This document shows, one piece after another, positions 25,485 to 33,859 of a stretch of 64,000 nucleotides of DNA. This stretch comes from Pseudorhizobium endolithicum. Lineage in GTDB: Bacteria > Pseudomonadota > Alphaproteobacteria > Rhizobiales > Rhizobiaceae. Made by a program: the position numbers and the translations under genes. The DNA lies in assembly GCF_902153245.2 (NCBI RefSeq), contig NZ_CABFWF030000010.1:140560-204559 (forward strand). Direction: 5' to 3'. The notes under the pieces were generated by a model. It did no database searches and had not been told where the DNA came from. It saw nothing but the letters and a program-made list of their open reading frames with translations. Position 1 is the stretch's first letter. Every line of letters starts with the position of its first letter.

Positions 25485-28400
25485 TCAGACCAGTTCGACA
25501 TCCACCACGCCGGGCGCGGCCCGCAGCGCGGCGGCAATCTCGGGCGAAATCCGGAACTTCTCGGTCAACTCGACCTCGATCTCGCGCTGGCCGTCATCCT
25601 TGATGACGATGAAGGAGACAAGGCCATCGCCCTTGGTGTTCAGGTGCCGCGCGACCGTCTTCAGGGGCCCCGAATCCCGAACGTAGACGCGCAGGGCCTT
25701 CTGCATGCGGACCGATTGCTCCTCGAGCGAGGCGGCCGTCTGGATCCGCAGACCGATGCCTTCCGGACGTTCATCCGCCTGCACCGTGATGACCAGCGAT
25801 TTGCCGGGCTCCAGCAGGTCCCGGTACTGCGCAAGCGCCTCGGAGAACAGGACGGCCTCGAACTGGCCGGAGGCGTCGGAGAAGGTGACGATACCCATCT
25901 TGTTGCCGGTCCGGGTCTTCCGCTCCTGTCGGCCCGTGACCGTTCCGGCCAGTCGCCCTGCCGTCGCCCCCTGCTTTACCGCGACCGAAAACTCCGCAAA
26001 GCTCTGGACCCGCATCTTGGCCAGCACGTCGCGGTAGGAATCCAGCGGATGCGCAGACAGATAGAAGCCGAGGACCTGGTATTCCCGCATCAGCTTTTCC
26101 GACGGAACCCAGGGCGTAAAGCTCGGGAAAATCAGCGTTTCCGGCCCCGCGGCGGAGGATGAGCCGAACATGTCGGACTGGCCGCTGCTCTTGTTCTCCT
26201 GCGCACGCTGGGCGTAACCGATGATCCGGTCGAGGCCGCCGATCAGTTCCGCCCTGTCCCGCCCGAAGCAGTCGAAGGCGCCGGCGAAAATCAGGCTTTC
26301 CAGCACACGGCGGTTGATCTGCTTGGGGTCGATCCTCAGGCAGAAATCCTCGATCGAGGCGAAGGGCTTGTCGCCGCGGACCTCGACGATGTGATCAACG
26401 GCGGACTCGCCGACGCCCTTGATGGCCGCGAGCGCGTAATAGATCCTGTTGTCGTCGGTCTCGAACCGCCGGAAGGACGTTTGAACCGAAGGCGGCACGA
26501 CCGTGATGCCGAGACGCGCGGCATCCTGGCGGAAGTCGTTGAGCTTTTCGGTATTGGCCATGTCGAAGGTCATCGACGCGGCAAGGAACTCCGCCGGATA
26601 ATGGGCCTTCATATAGGCGGTCTGGTAGGAGACGATCGCGTAGGCGGCGGCGTGGGACTTGTTGAAGCCGTAGTTGGCGAACTTGGCCAGAAGGTCGAAG
26701 ATCAGGTCTGCCTGCGGCTTCGAAACGCCGTTCTTGACGGCACCGTCGACGAAGCGGGCGCGCTGCTTGTCCATCTCCTCCTTGATCTTCTTGCCCATGG
26801 CGCGGCGCAGAAGGTCGGCTTCGCCGAGCGAATAGCCGGACAGGACCTGGGCGATCTGCATCACCTGTTCCTGGTAGACGATGACGCCCTGGGTTTCCTT
26901 CAGAAGGTAGTCGATCTTCGGATGGATCGATTCGATCTCCTCTTCGCCGTGCTTGCGGGCATTGTAGACCGGAATGTTCTCCATCGGACCGGGGCGATAG
27001 AGCGCAACGAGCGCGATGATGTCCTCGATGCAGTCCGGCCGCATGCCGATCAGCGCCTTGCGCATGCCGGCACTTTCCACCTGGAACACGCCGATCGTCT
27101 CGCCGCGGGAGAGCATTTCGTAGGTCTTCTCGTCATCCAGCGGTATCGAGGCGAGGTCCACGTGGATGCCGCGTTTGGCAACGTAGTCGACCGCAGTTTT
27201 CAACACGGTCAGCGTCTTCAGCCCGAGGAAGTCGAACTTCACCAGGCCTGCCTGTTCGACCCATTTCATGTTGAACTGGGTGACCGGCATGTCGGAGCGC
27301 GGATCGCGGTACATCGGCACGAGCTTGGAAAGCGGCCGGTCGCCGATCACGATGCCGGCGGCGTGCGTCGAGGCGTGCCGATAAAGTCCCTCGATCTTCT
27401 GGGCGATGTCGAGAAGGCGTGCGACCACGGGCTCCTTCTCGGCCTCTTCCTGCAGCTTGGGCTCCTCCTCGATCGCCTTGGAGAGCGGTGTCGGATTGGC
27501 TGGATTGTTCGGCACCAGCTTGCAGATCCTGTCGACCTGGCCGTATGGCATTTCGAGCACCCGGCCTACGTCGCGCAGCGCCGCGCGGGCCTGCAGCGAT
27601 CCGAATGTAATGATCTGGGCCACTTGCTCACGGCCGTATTTCTGCTGGACGTAGCGGATCACCTCCTCGCGCCGGTCCTGGCAGAAGTCGATGTCGAAGT
27701 CAGGCATCGACACGCGTTCCGGGTTGAGAAAGCGCTCGAACAGCAACGAGAAGCGCAGCGGATCGACGTCGGTGATGGTCAGTGCATAGGCGACGAGCGA
27801 GCCTGCACCGGAACCACGGCCCGGGCCGACGGGAATGTTGTGCTGCTTCGCCCATTTGATGAAGTCCGAAACGATGAGGAAGTAGCCGGGAAACTTCATC
27901 CTCTCGATGACGCTGAGCTCGAAGTCGAGCCGCTCCCGGTACTCCTGCTCCGTGTAACCGGGCGTCATGCCGAGCAGCGCGATCCGCTGTTCCAGCCCTT
28001 CCACCGCCTGACGGCGAAGTTCCGCCGCCTCGGCGCGCTCCGCTTCCTCCGCATTGGCCGTCGCTCCGGTGAACCGCGGCAGGATCGGCTTGCGGGTGTT
28101 CAGAATGAAGGAGCAGCGCTGCGCGATCTCGACCGTATTCTCCAGGGCTTCCGGCAGATCGGCGAAGAGCGCTGCCATCTCGGCACGGCTCTTGAGGCAA
28201 TGGTCGGGCGTCAGGCGAAACCGGCTGTCGTCCGAGACGATGGCATTGTGCGCCACGGCCATCAGTGCGTCATGGGCGTCATAGTCGTCGCGCGACGGGA
28301 AGAAGGCCTCGTTGGTGGCAACCAGCGGCAGATCGTGCTCATAGGCGAGGCTGACGATCTTGTGCTCGTGGCGCCGGTCATAGGATCCGTGGCGCTGCAG

Positions 28401-28976
28401 TTCCACATAGAGCCTGTCGCCGAAAGCCGCGTTGAGGCTTTGCAGCCGCGCCTCCGCCAGGCCGGCGCTTCCTTCCCGCAAGGCGATGTCCACCGGGCCT
28501 CCCATAGCCCCGGTCAAGGCGATCAGACCTTCCGTTCCAGCCTCATCAAGCCAGGAGCGGCGAATATGGACGGCGCCGTGGCCTTCGCCGCCGAGATAGG
28601 CGCGGCTGACGAGATCGACAAGCCGCTCGTAGCCCTCCGCCGTCGAGGCAAGGAGAACGATCGCCGGCAGCTTCGCGAGTTGCTGATGGTTCCGCCGCTC
28701 CTCCGCCTGATCCTCCATGTCGATGGAGATCTGGCAGCCGATGATCGGCTGCAGCCCCTCCCCGACCGCCTTCTGCGCGAACTCCAGCGCGACGAACAGG
28801 TTGTTGGTATCGGTGATGGCGATCGCCGGCTGGCTGTCGGCAACTGCCTTCGACAGGATCTTCTTGAGGGGCAGCGCTCCCTCCAGCAGCGAAAAGGCGG
28901 AATGGACCCGCAAGTGGACGAACTGCGGCGAATTTCCGTCGCCCGATATTACCCCGCTGTCCGTCCGTTCTGCCAT
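25485..28976 (-). CDS. dnaE: DNA polymerase III alpha subunit (DnaE1 type)
   Basis: This is the replicative polymerase subunit, 1163 residues. The PHP domain begins FVHLRVHSAFSLLEGALPLK. The polymerase core has VGPGRGSGAGSLVAYAL and the catalytic acidic motif MPDFDIDFCQDRREEV, and the middle finger region includes PFGMP-type segments such as ALYRPGPMENIPVYNARKHG. An OB-fold and a C-terminal tail follow. Length and layout match DnaE1, not the shorter error-prone DnaE2 that accompanies imuAB. The ATG at 28976 was chosen over the GTG three codons upstream because AGGTGA lies 9 bases before the ATG. It may be transcribed with the 28-codon gene 100 bp upstream. Confidence 0.96.
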   Translation of the reverse strand: MAERTDSGVISGDGNSPQFVHLRVHSAFSLLEGALPLKKILSKAVADSQPAIAITDTNNLFVALEFAQKAVGEGLQPIIGCQISIDMEDQAEERRNHQQLAKLPAIVLLASTAEGYERLVDLVSRAYLGGEGHGAVHIRRSWLDEAGTEGLIALTGAMGGPVDIALREGSAGLAEARLQSLNAAFGDRLYVELQRHGSYDRRHEHKIVSLAYEHDLPLVATNEAFFPSRDDYDAHDALMAVAHNAIVSDDSRFRLTPDHCLKSRAEMAALFADLPEALENTVEIAQRCSFILNTRKPILPRFTGATANAEEAERAEAAELRRQAVEGLEQRIALLGMTPGYTEQEYRERLDFELSVIERMKFPGYFLIVSDFIKWAKQHNIPVGPGRGSGAGSLVAYALTITDVDPLRFSLLFERFLNPERVSMPDFDIDFCQDRREEVIRYVQQKYGREQVAQIITFGSLQARAALRDVGRVLEMPYGQVDRICKLVPNNPANPTPLSKAIEEEPKLQEEAEKEPVVARLLDIAQKIEGLYRHASTHAAGIVIGDRPLSKLVPMYRDPRSDMPVTQFNMKWVEQAGLVKFDFLGLKTLTVLKTAVDYVAKRGIHVDLASIPLDDEKTYEMLSRGETIGVFQVESAGMRKALIGMRPDCIEDIIALVALYRPGPMENIPVYNARKHGEEEIESIHPKIDYLLKETQGVIVYQEQVMQIAQVLSGYSLGEADLLRRAMGKKIKEEMDKQRARFVDGAVKNGVSKPQADLIFDLLAKFANYGFNKSHAAAYAIVSYQTAYMKAHYPAEFLAASMTFDMANTEKLNDFRQDAARLGITVVPPSVQTSFRRFETDDNRIYYALAAIKGVGESAVDHIVEVRGDKPFASIEDFCLRIDPKQINRRVLESLIFAGAFDCFGRDRAELIGGLDRIIGYAQRAQENKSSGQSDMFGSSSAAGPETLIFPSFTPWVPSEKLMREYQVLGFYLSAHPLDSYRDVLAKMRVQSFAEFSVAVKQGATAGRLAGTVTGRQERKTRTGNKMGIVTFSDASGQFEAVLFSEALAQYRDLLEPGKSLVITVQADERPEGIGLRIQTAASLEEQSVRMQKALRVYVRDSGPLKTVARHLNTKGDGLVSFIVIKDDGQREIEVELTEKFRISPEIAAALRAAPGVVDVELV

Positions 28977-29014
28977 TGCTGTCACTCACCTCATGAATCA
29001 GGTGATTTTCCGGC

Positions 29015-29075
29015 CTGCGGTTCGCGGAGTCCAGTTCCGACTTTGGGTTCTCCAATACCTATTCGTGAACCGCAG
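29015..29075 (-). repeat. 9-bp perfect inverted repeat between the small ORF and dnaE
   Basis: CTGCGGTTC (29015-29023) is complementary to GAACCGCAG (29067-29075) with 43 bp between them. It starts 1 bp after the stop codon of the 28-codon gene and ends about 38 bp before the dnaE start. An extra CG/CG pair extends the stem after one mismatch. It could be a weak attenuator or an mRNA stability element. Confidence 0.4.
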
Positions 29076-29076
29076 C

Positions 29077-29163
29077 CTAGATGGCCAGCATGAGCATCGA
29101 AATGCTCGCAACGAAGGTTGCAATGGAAGCGAATGCGGCAATGTCCCGAATGAGATCAGTCAT
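29077..29163 (-). CDS. 28-residue single-pass membrane peptide under an SOS-type promoter
   Basis: This is a 28-codon ORF starting MTDLIRDIAAFA and ending MLMLAI. After a short polar N-terminus with one Asp-Arg-Asp-containing stretch, residues 8-28 are almost fully hydrophobic, enough for one membrane helix. The Shine-Dalgarno GGGAGA lies 5 bases upstream of the ATG, in an AT-rich leader. The upstream promoter carries a LexA-like site between -35 and -10. In Caulobacter the SOS-induced division inhibitor SidA is also a roughly 29-residue membrane peptide. Sequence homology to SidA has not been shown; the comparison rests on size, topology and regulation. Function unknown. Confidence 0.65.
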   Translation of the reverse strand: MTDLIRDIAAFASIATFVASISMLMLAI

Positions 29164-29192
29164 GGTCGTCTCCCTTGTTCCTTTATGTTTTT

Positions 29193-29222
29193 ATTTTGTT
29201 CTCATTTTGTACCTTTCGTCAA
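29193..29222 (-). promoter_or_regulatory. Promoter with LexA-like box upstream of the 28-codon gene
   Basis: On the minus strand, TTGACG (29217-29222) and CAAAAT (29193-29198) are 18 bp apart. Between them lies GTAC-AAAATGA-GAAC (29198-29212), one mismatch from the LexA consensus GAAC-N7-GAAC. On the plus strand the half-sites repeat every 10-11 bp: GTTC 29177, GTTT 29187, GTTC 29198, GTAC 29209. A repressor there would block RNA polymerase directly. Confidence 0.5.
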
Positions 29223-29243
29223 GTACGAAACGGAACAGGAACG

Positions 29244-29268
29244 AAAAAGGCCGCCGTCGCCGGCAGCC
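29244..29268 (-). terminator. lolD terminator
   Basis: On the minus strand GGCTGCCG-GCGA-CGGCGGCC forms an 8-bp stem with one U-G pair, followed by TTTTT. The wobble pair works only on the minus strand. It separates lolC-lolD from the downstream 28-codon gene and dnaE. Confidence 0.75.
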
Positions 29269-29299
29269 TCGGTAAACAGGGGGTTAAGACATCCAGGTG

Positions 29300-29983
<684 letters not shown>

Positions 29984-29997
29984 GAACCGATGCAATC

Positions 29998-31302
29998 CTA
30001 TTCGTATCTGAGGGCTTGAACCGGGTCGAGCTTGGAGGCGCGCCAGGCGGGAAAGATGGTGGCGATGAAGGAAAGCGTCAGCGCCATCAGGACCACGGAC
30101 AGCGTCTCGCTGAAACTCATCTCGGCCGGAAGCTGACTCAGGAAGTAAAGTTCCGGATCGAACAGCACGGTACCCGAGAGCCAGGAGAAGAACTGCCGGA
30201 TGGATTCGATGTTGAGGCAGACGATGACGCCGAGCACGACGCCGGCGAGCGTGCCGACGGTGCCGATCGCCGCCCCTGTCATGAAGAATATCCGCATGAC
30301 GGCACCGGAACTCGCGCCCATGGTGCGCAGAATGGCGATATCGCTTCCCTTGTCCTTCACCAGCATGATGAGGCCGGAAATGATGTTGAGCGCCGCCACC
30401 AGCACGATCAATGTGAGGATCATGAACATGACGTTCCGCTCGACCTGCAGCGCGGAGAAGAAGGTCTGGTTGCGCTGGCGCCAATCGGTGATGTGGATCT
30501 GCCGCCCCGCCGCAGCCTCGACCAGCGGACGCAATCCGTCGACCCCTTCCGGATTGTCGACGAACAGCTCGATCGACTGCACCAGGCCGTCCGCGTTGAA
30601 ATAAAGCTGCGCTTCCTCCAGCGGCATGAAGATCATCGTGGCGTCGTATTCCGACATGCCGATCTCGAAGACGCCGGAGACCGGATAGGATTTGACCCGC
30701 GGATTGACGCCCATCGGTGTCACATCGCCCTCAGGAGAGATCAGCGTGATGTCGTCTCGGGCCGAGAGACCCAGCGAAGCCGCCAGACGGGAACCGACCA
30801 GCACGCCCTGGCCCGAGGCAAAGCCGATGATGTCGCCCTGCTTGATGTTGCCCGCGACTTCATGCAGCTTTTCCAGATCCTCCGGTCGCACGCCCCGGAC
30901 GAGCGCGCCGGAGCCGGCGCCACCCTGGCCGGAAGCGAGCGTCTGCCCCTCGACCAGCGGAAGCGCCATGCGCACACCGGGCACGCCCTGGAACTTGACC
31001 GTCAGATCCGCGTAATCCGTCAGCGGTCCGTCGACGGGCTGGACGATCATGTGGCCGTTGATGCCGAGAATGCGGGAGATCAGCTCGGTCCGAAAACCGT
31101 TCATCACCGCCATGACGATGATCAGCGTGGCGACCCCCAGCATGATCCCGATGAACGAGAAGCCCGCGATCACCGAGATGAAGGCTTCCTTGCGGCGGGA
31201 GCGCAGGTAGCGCCAGGCGACCATCCGCTCGAAAGCGGAGAAAGGCCCCGCGGACGGTCCGCGTGCCGCCTTGTTTGTCTGCGCCTCCGCAACGCTCGCC
31301 AT
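29998..31302 (-). CDS. lolC: Lipoprotein-releasing system permease LolC/LolE
   Basis: This is an inner-membrane subunit of the lipoprotein-release ABC transporter, 434 residues. It begins with a short Ala-rich arm, then [20 protein letters not shown] and the first membrane segment, a large periplasmic domain (about residues 70-280), and three C-terminal FtsX-type membrane segments ending [12 protein letters not shown], the usual family end. Only one LolC/E gene is present, so the complex is probably a homodimeric LolF-type permease with LolD. It lies between proS and lolD, with 39 and 14 bp spacings. Confidence 0.93.
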   Translation of the reverse strand: MASVAEAQTNKAARGPSAGPFSAFERMVAWRYLRSRRKEAFISVIAGFSFIGIMLGVATLIIVMAVMNGFRTELISRILGINGHMIVQPVDGPLTDYADLTVKFQGVPGVRMALPLVEGQTLASGQGGAGSGALVRGVRPEDLEKLHEVAGNIKQGDIIGFASGQGVLVGSRLAASLGLSARDDITLISPEGDVTPMGVNPRVKSYPVSGVFEIGMSEYDATMIFMPLEEAQLYFNADGLVQSIELFVDNPEGVDGLRPLVEAAAGRQIHITDWRQRNQTFFSALQVERNVMFMILTLIVLVAALNIISGLIMLVKDKGSDIAILRTMGASSGAVMRIFFMTGAAIGTVGTLAGVVLGVIVCLNIESIRQFFSWLSGTVLFDPELYFLSQLPAEMSFSETLSVVLMALTLSFIATIFPAWRASKLDPVQALRYE

Positions 31303-31341
31303 TCCCGTCCTCAGCCTCTCGCCTTCATCCCGTCACCCGCC

Positions 31342-32664
31342 TCAGGCGAGCAGCTTGTTCATGGCCGCTTCGAGAGTCATGACTTCGCGCGCGCCGGTCT
31401 TGCGGTCCTTCACCTCGACTTCGCCATTCGCAGCCGAGCGCGGCCCGACGATGATCTGCACCGGCACGCCGATCAGATCGGCGGTGGCGAACTTGGTGCC
31501 GGCCCGGTCGTCGGTGTCGTCGTAGAGGACATCCTTGCCCGCCTTGCCCAGACCGTCATAGAGCCGGTCGCAAAGCCCGTCGCAAGCCTCGTCCCCCGCC
31601 TTCATGTTGATGACGACGACGTCGAAGGGCGCCACGGATGCCGGCCAGATGATTCCGTTCTCGTCATGCGAAGCTTCGATGATGGCGGGAACAAGGCGCG
31701 TCGGTCCGATCCCGTAGGACCCCATGTGGACAAGGTGCTCCTTGCCGTCCGGCCCCTGCACCCTGGCGCCCATCGGCTCTGAATATTTGGTGCCGAAATA
31801 GAAGATGTGGCCGACCTCGATGCCGCGGGCAGAAAGGCGGTCACCTTCCGGAATGGCGTCGAACGCCGCTTCGTCGTGCATCTCCGATGTCGCGGCGTAG
31901 AGGGAGGTCCATTTGTCGAAGATCGCCTGCAGGCCGGCGACGTCGTCGAAGTTCGTCTCCGCGGAGGGAATGGCGAAATTGACGAAATCCTTGTGGCTGA
32001 AGACTTCCGACTCGCCGGTCTCGGCCAGGATGATGAATTCGTGGCTGTGGTTGCCGCCGATCGGGCCCGTATCGGCCCGCATCGGGATGGCGCGCAGCCC
32101 CATGCGCGCGAACGTGCGCAGATAGGCCACGAACATCTTGTTATAGGAATGGATGGCGTCTTCGCGGGTAAGATCGAAGGAATAGGCATCCTTCATCAGA
32201 AACTCGCGCGAGCGCATCGTGCCGAAGCGCGGACGGATCTCGTCGCGGAACTTCAACTGGATATGGTAGAGGTTGAGCGGCAGGCTCTTGTAGGACTTCA
32301 CATAGGAGCGGAAGATGTCGGTGATCATCTCCTCGTTCGTCGGCCCGTAGAGGAGAGGACGATCCTGCCGGTCCTTGATGCGCAGCATCTCCTTGCCGTA
32401 GTCGTCGTAGCGACCGCTCTCCTGCCAGAGATCGGCGGACTGCAGCGTCGGCATCAGAAGCTCTATGGCGCCGGAGCGGTCCTGCTCCTCGCGGATGATC
32501 CGGTTTACCTTGTCAAGGACGCGCTTGCCGAGCGGAAGCCAGGAATAGATCCCCTGCGCCTGCTGGCGGATCATGCCCGCCCGCAACATCAGTCGGTGGG
32601 ATACGATCTCCGCTTCCTTCGGATTTTCCTTGAGGATCGGCATGAAATAGCGGGATAGGCGCAT
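31342..32664 (-). CDS. proS: Prolyl-tRNA synthetase, short alphaproteobacterial form
   Basis: ProS charges tRNA-Pro. The 440-residue protein is class II: motif 1 region [20 protein letters not shown], motif 2 [25 protein letters not shown], and motif 3 [16 protein letters not shown]. It then has an anticodon-binding domain ([20 protein letters not shown]...[20 protein letters not shown]). The roughly 180-residue editing insertion of E. coli ProS is missing, which is normal in alphaproteobacteria. It is first in proS-lolC-lolD. Confidence 0.96.
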   Translation of the reverse strand: MRLSRYFMPILKENPKEAEIVSHRLMLRAGMIRQQAQGIYSWLPLGKRVLDKVNRIIREEQDRSGAIELLMPTLQSADLWQESGRYDDYGKEMLRIKDRQDRPLLYGPTNEEMITDIFRSYVKSYKSLPLNLYHIQLKFRDEIRPRFGTMRSREFLMKDAYSFDLTREDAIHSYNKMFVAYLRTFARMGLRAIPMRADTGPIGGNHSHEFIILAETGESEVFSHKDFVNFAIPSAETNFDDVAGLQAIFDKWTSLYAATSEMHDEAAFDAIPEGDRLSARGIEVGHIFYFGTKYSEPMGARVQGPDGKEHLVHMGSYGIGPTRLVPAIIEASHDENGIIWPASVAPFDVVVINMKAGDEACDGLCDRLYDGLGKAGKDVLYDDTDDRAGTKFATADLIGVPVQIIVGPRSAANGEVEVKDRKTGAREVMTLEAAMNKLLA

Positions 32665-32830
32665 GAGGTTTTCCGAGGTTTCGATGTCCTTGAGGGGAAT
32701 CGCATGTTTGCAGCGGGTTTCGCAGCGTTCATAGCCGTTTCACCCGGTCAAGGGAACCCGGCCCGGCAAGCCGGTTGAGAACGGTCACGACGGGCGCGCG
32801 GAATGCGTGATGCTGGAAAGGAGGCATTTT

Positions 32831-32905
32831 GTGGCAAGCCTGCGACATTTTCGTCAACAGCAAAATAATGTTCAACTGTCGCAAAAATACAAAAAAAGCA
32901 GATGA
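32831..32905 (+). CDS. Possible 24-residue basic micropeptide
   Basis: A GTG at 32831 is preceded by GGAAAGGAGGC, an almost full-length match to the anti-Shine-Dalgarno, with 6 bases of spacing. The ORF encodes MASLRHFRQQQNNVQLSQKY followed by KKSR, 24 residues, strongly basic and glutamine-rich, without a membrane segment. It is divergent from proS and ends about 100 bp before the small-RNA candidate at 33003. No homolog is recognised. The ribosome site is the only real support, and conservation is unknown. Confidence 0.35.
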   Translation: MASLRHFRQQQNNVQLSQKYKKSR

Positions 32906-33002
32906 CAAGGCCCAATCTTTAGGCTAGCTTCAGCCCATAAAAGAGGCAAGGAGATCAAATTCTTGCTGCTTCGCGGTCAAGTCTTGGGAGGATAAGATCT
33001 TA

Positions 33003-33080
33003 GGCGCGCTCGTCGCAGCCCCGGCAACGGTTAAGGATCACGCGAAACTGGAACAAGGCCTCATGGCCTTGTTTTTTTTT
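33003..33080 (+). ncRNA. Candidate small RNA between proS and DUF1467 (MmgR / alpha-r8 position)
   Basis: This is a plus-strand transcript unit in an interval whose neighbours both read minus. It ends in a textbook terminator, and about 75-78 nt upstream lies TAAGAT (32993-32998), a fair -10. The predicted RNA has CCG-GCAA-CGG and the terminal stem. From memory, the 77-nt rhizobial sRNA MmgR (alpha-r8 family, limits polyhydroxybutyrate) lies between the same two genes in S. meliloti. The match of size, strand and neighbours supports that identity, but the sequence was not compared. A longer 5' end near 32936 is possible: a hairpin GCAAGGA...TTCTTGC starts near 32946. Confidence 0.6.
33052..33080 (+). 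terminator. Rho-independent terminator of the proS/DUF1467 small RNA
   Basis: AACAAGGCC (33052-33060) and GGCCTTGTT (33065-33073) pair perfectly around TCAT and continue into a long T-tract to 33080. The strong asymmetry of the T-tract sets the strand as plus; the reverse orientation could still help end DUF1467 mRNA. Confidence 0.85.
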
Positions 33081-33096
33081 GACCTCCCGCGCCGCC

Positions 33097-33366
33097 TTAG
33101 TCGAACTGCGGCACGATCCGCGGAAGATTGCCCAGGCTGATGCCGAAGTAGTTCGAGGCCGCGAACCAGGCCGCATAGATTGCGGCGGAGATCAGCGTCG
33201 TCAGAAGCAGAACGCGTCCTGCCCGGAACCGCGCGGGCGCGCTTTCAACCGTCCCCAGCGTCACGTCTCCCTCGTCCCCCTGCGACCGCATGCCGAGCGG
33301 CAGAACCGCGAACAGGGTTATCCACCAGATGATGAAATAGACGGCAAAGATCGACAACAGTGACAT
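33097..33366 (-). CDS. DUF1467 family membrane protein
   Basis: This is an 89-residue protein of unknown function with two membrane segments: MSLLSIFAVYFIIWWITLFA at the N-terminus, and LLLTTLISAAIYAAWFAA near residues 53-70. The conserved LPLGMRSQ lies in the loop. DUF1467 proteins follow mce or proS in many alphaproteobacteria. It is the last gene of the nuo-birA-rnj-mce run, 77 bp after mce. Confidence 0.88.
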   Translation of the reverse strand: MSLLSIFAVYFIIWWITLFAVLPLGMRSQGDEGDVTLGTVESAPARFRAGRVLLLTTLISAAIYAAWFAASNYFGISLGNLPRIVPQFD

Positions 33367-33443
33367 GAGGGCTTCCTGCAGGGACTGCGCCGCTTATAGC
33401 GGCAAAGATCGGTCACCTCAAATGACCCGGCAGGCGCGGAGTG

Positions 33444-33848
33444 TCACACCTCTTCAATTTCCACGAGCGTTCCGTCGAGGTCCTTGGGGTGGAGGAAGAG
33501 AACCGGCTTGCCATGGGCACCTATTTTTGGGTTGCCATCGCCAAGCACGCGAAGGCCGCTCGCCTTCAGGCGGTCGCGGGCCGCGAGGATATCCTCCACT
33601 TCGTAGCAGATATGGTGCATGCCGCCGGTTGGCGCCTTTTCCAGGAACGATCTGATCGGCGAATCCGCACCGAGCGGCTCCAGCAGTTCGACCTTGGTGT
33701 TGTCGAGCTCTACGAAGACGACGCTCACCCCATGCTCAGGCAGCGCCTGCGGTTGCGATACCCGTGCGCCCAGCACATCCCGGTAGGTGGCCGTCGCGCG
33801 CGCGAGGTCCGGCACGGCGATGGCAATGTGATTGATCCGGCCGAGCAT
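33444..33848 (-). CDS. mce: Methylmalonyl-CoA epimerase
   Basis: The enzyme interconverts (R)- and (S)-methylmalonyl-CoA in propionate catabolism and the ethylmalonyl-CoA pathway. The 134-residue glyoxalase-fold protein has INHIAIAVPDL with the first metal His, KVELLEPLG, TGGMHHICYEVEDI with another metal His, and HPKDLDGTLVEIEEV at the end. It starts 11 bp after the rnj stop. Methylmalonyl-CoA mutase is not in the window. Confidence 0.93.
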   Translation of the reverse strand: MLGRINHIAIAVPDLARATATYRDVLGARVSQPQALPEHGVSVVFVELDNTKVELLEPLGADSPIRSFLEKAPTGGMHHICYEVEDILAARDRLKASGLRVLGDGNPKIGAHGKPVLFLHPKDLDGTLVEIEEV

Positions 33849-33859
33849 GGCCTCCTCCG

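Noticed and set aside
26391-29093. 900-codon plus-strand reading frame opposite dnaE
   Set aside because: Shadow of dnaE on the opposite strand, caused by high GC; composition is His/Asp/Arg-rich and has no domain.
29231-29242. Further GAAC half-sites (GGAACAGGAAC) as a second LexA box
   Set aside because: The two GAAC elements are only 2 bases apart, not 7, so they do not make a LexA site.
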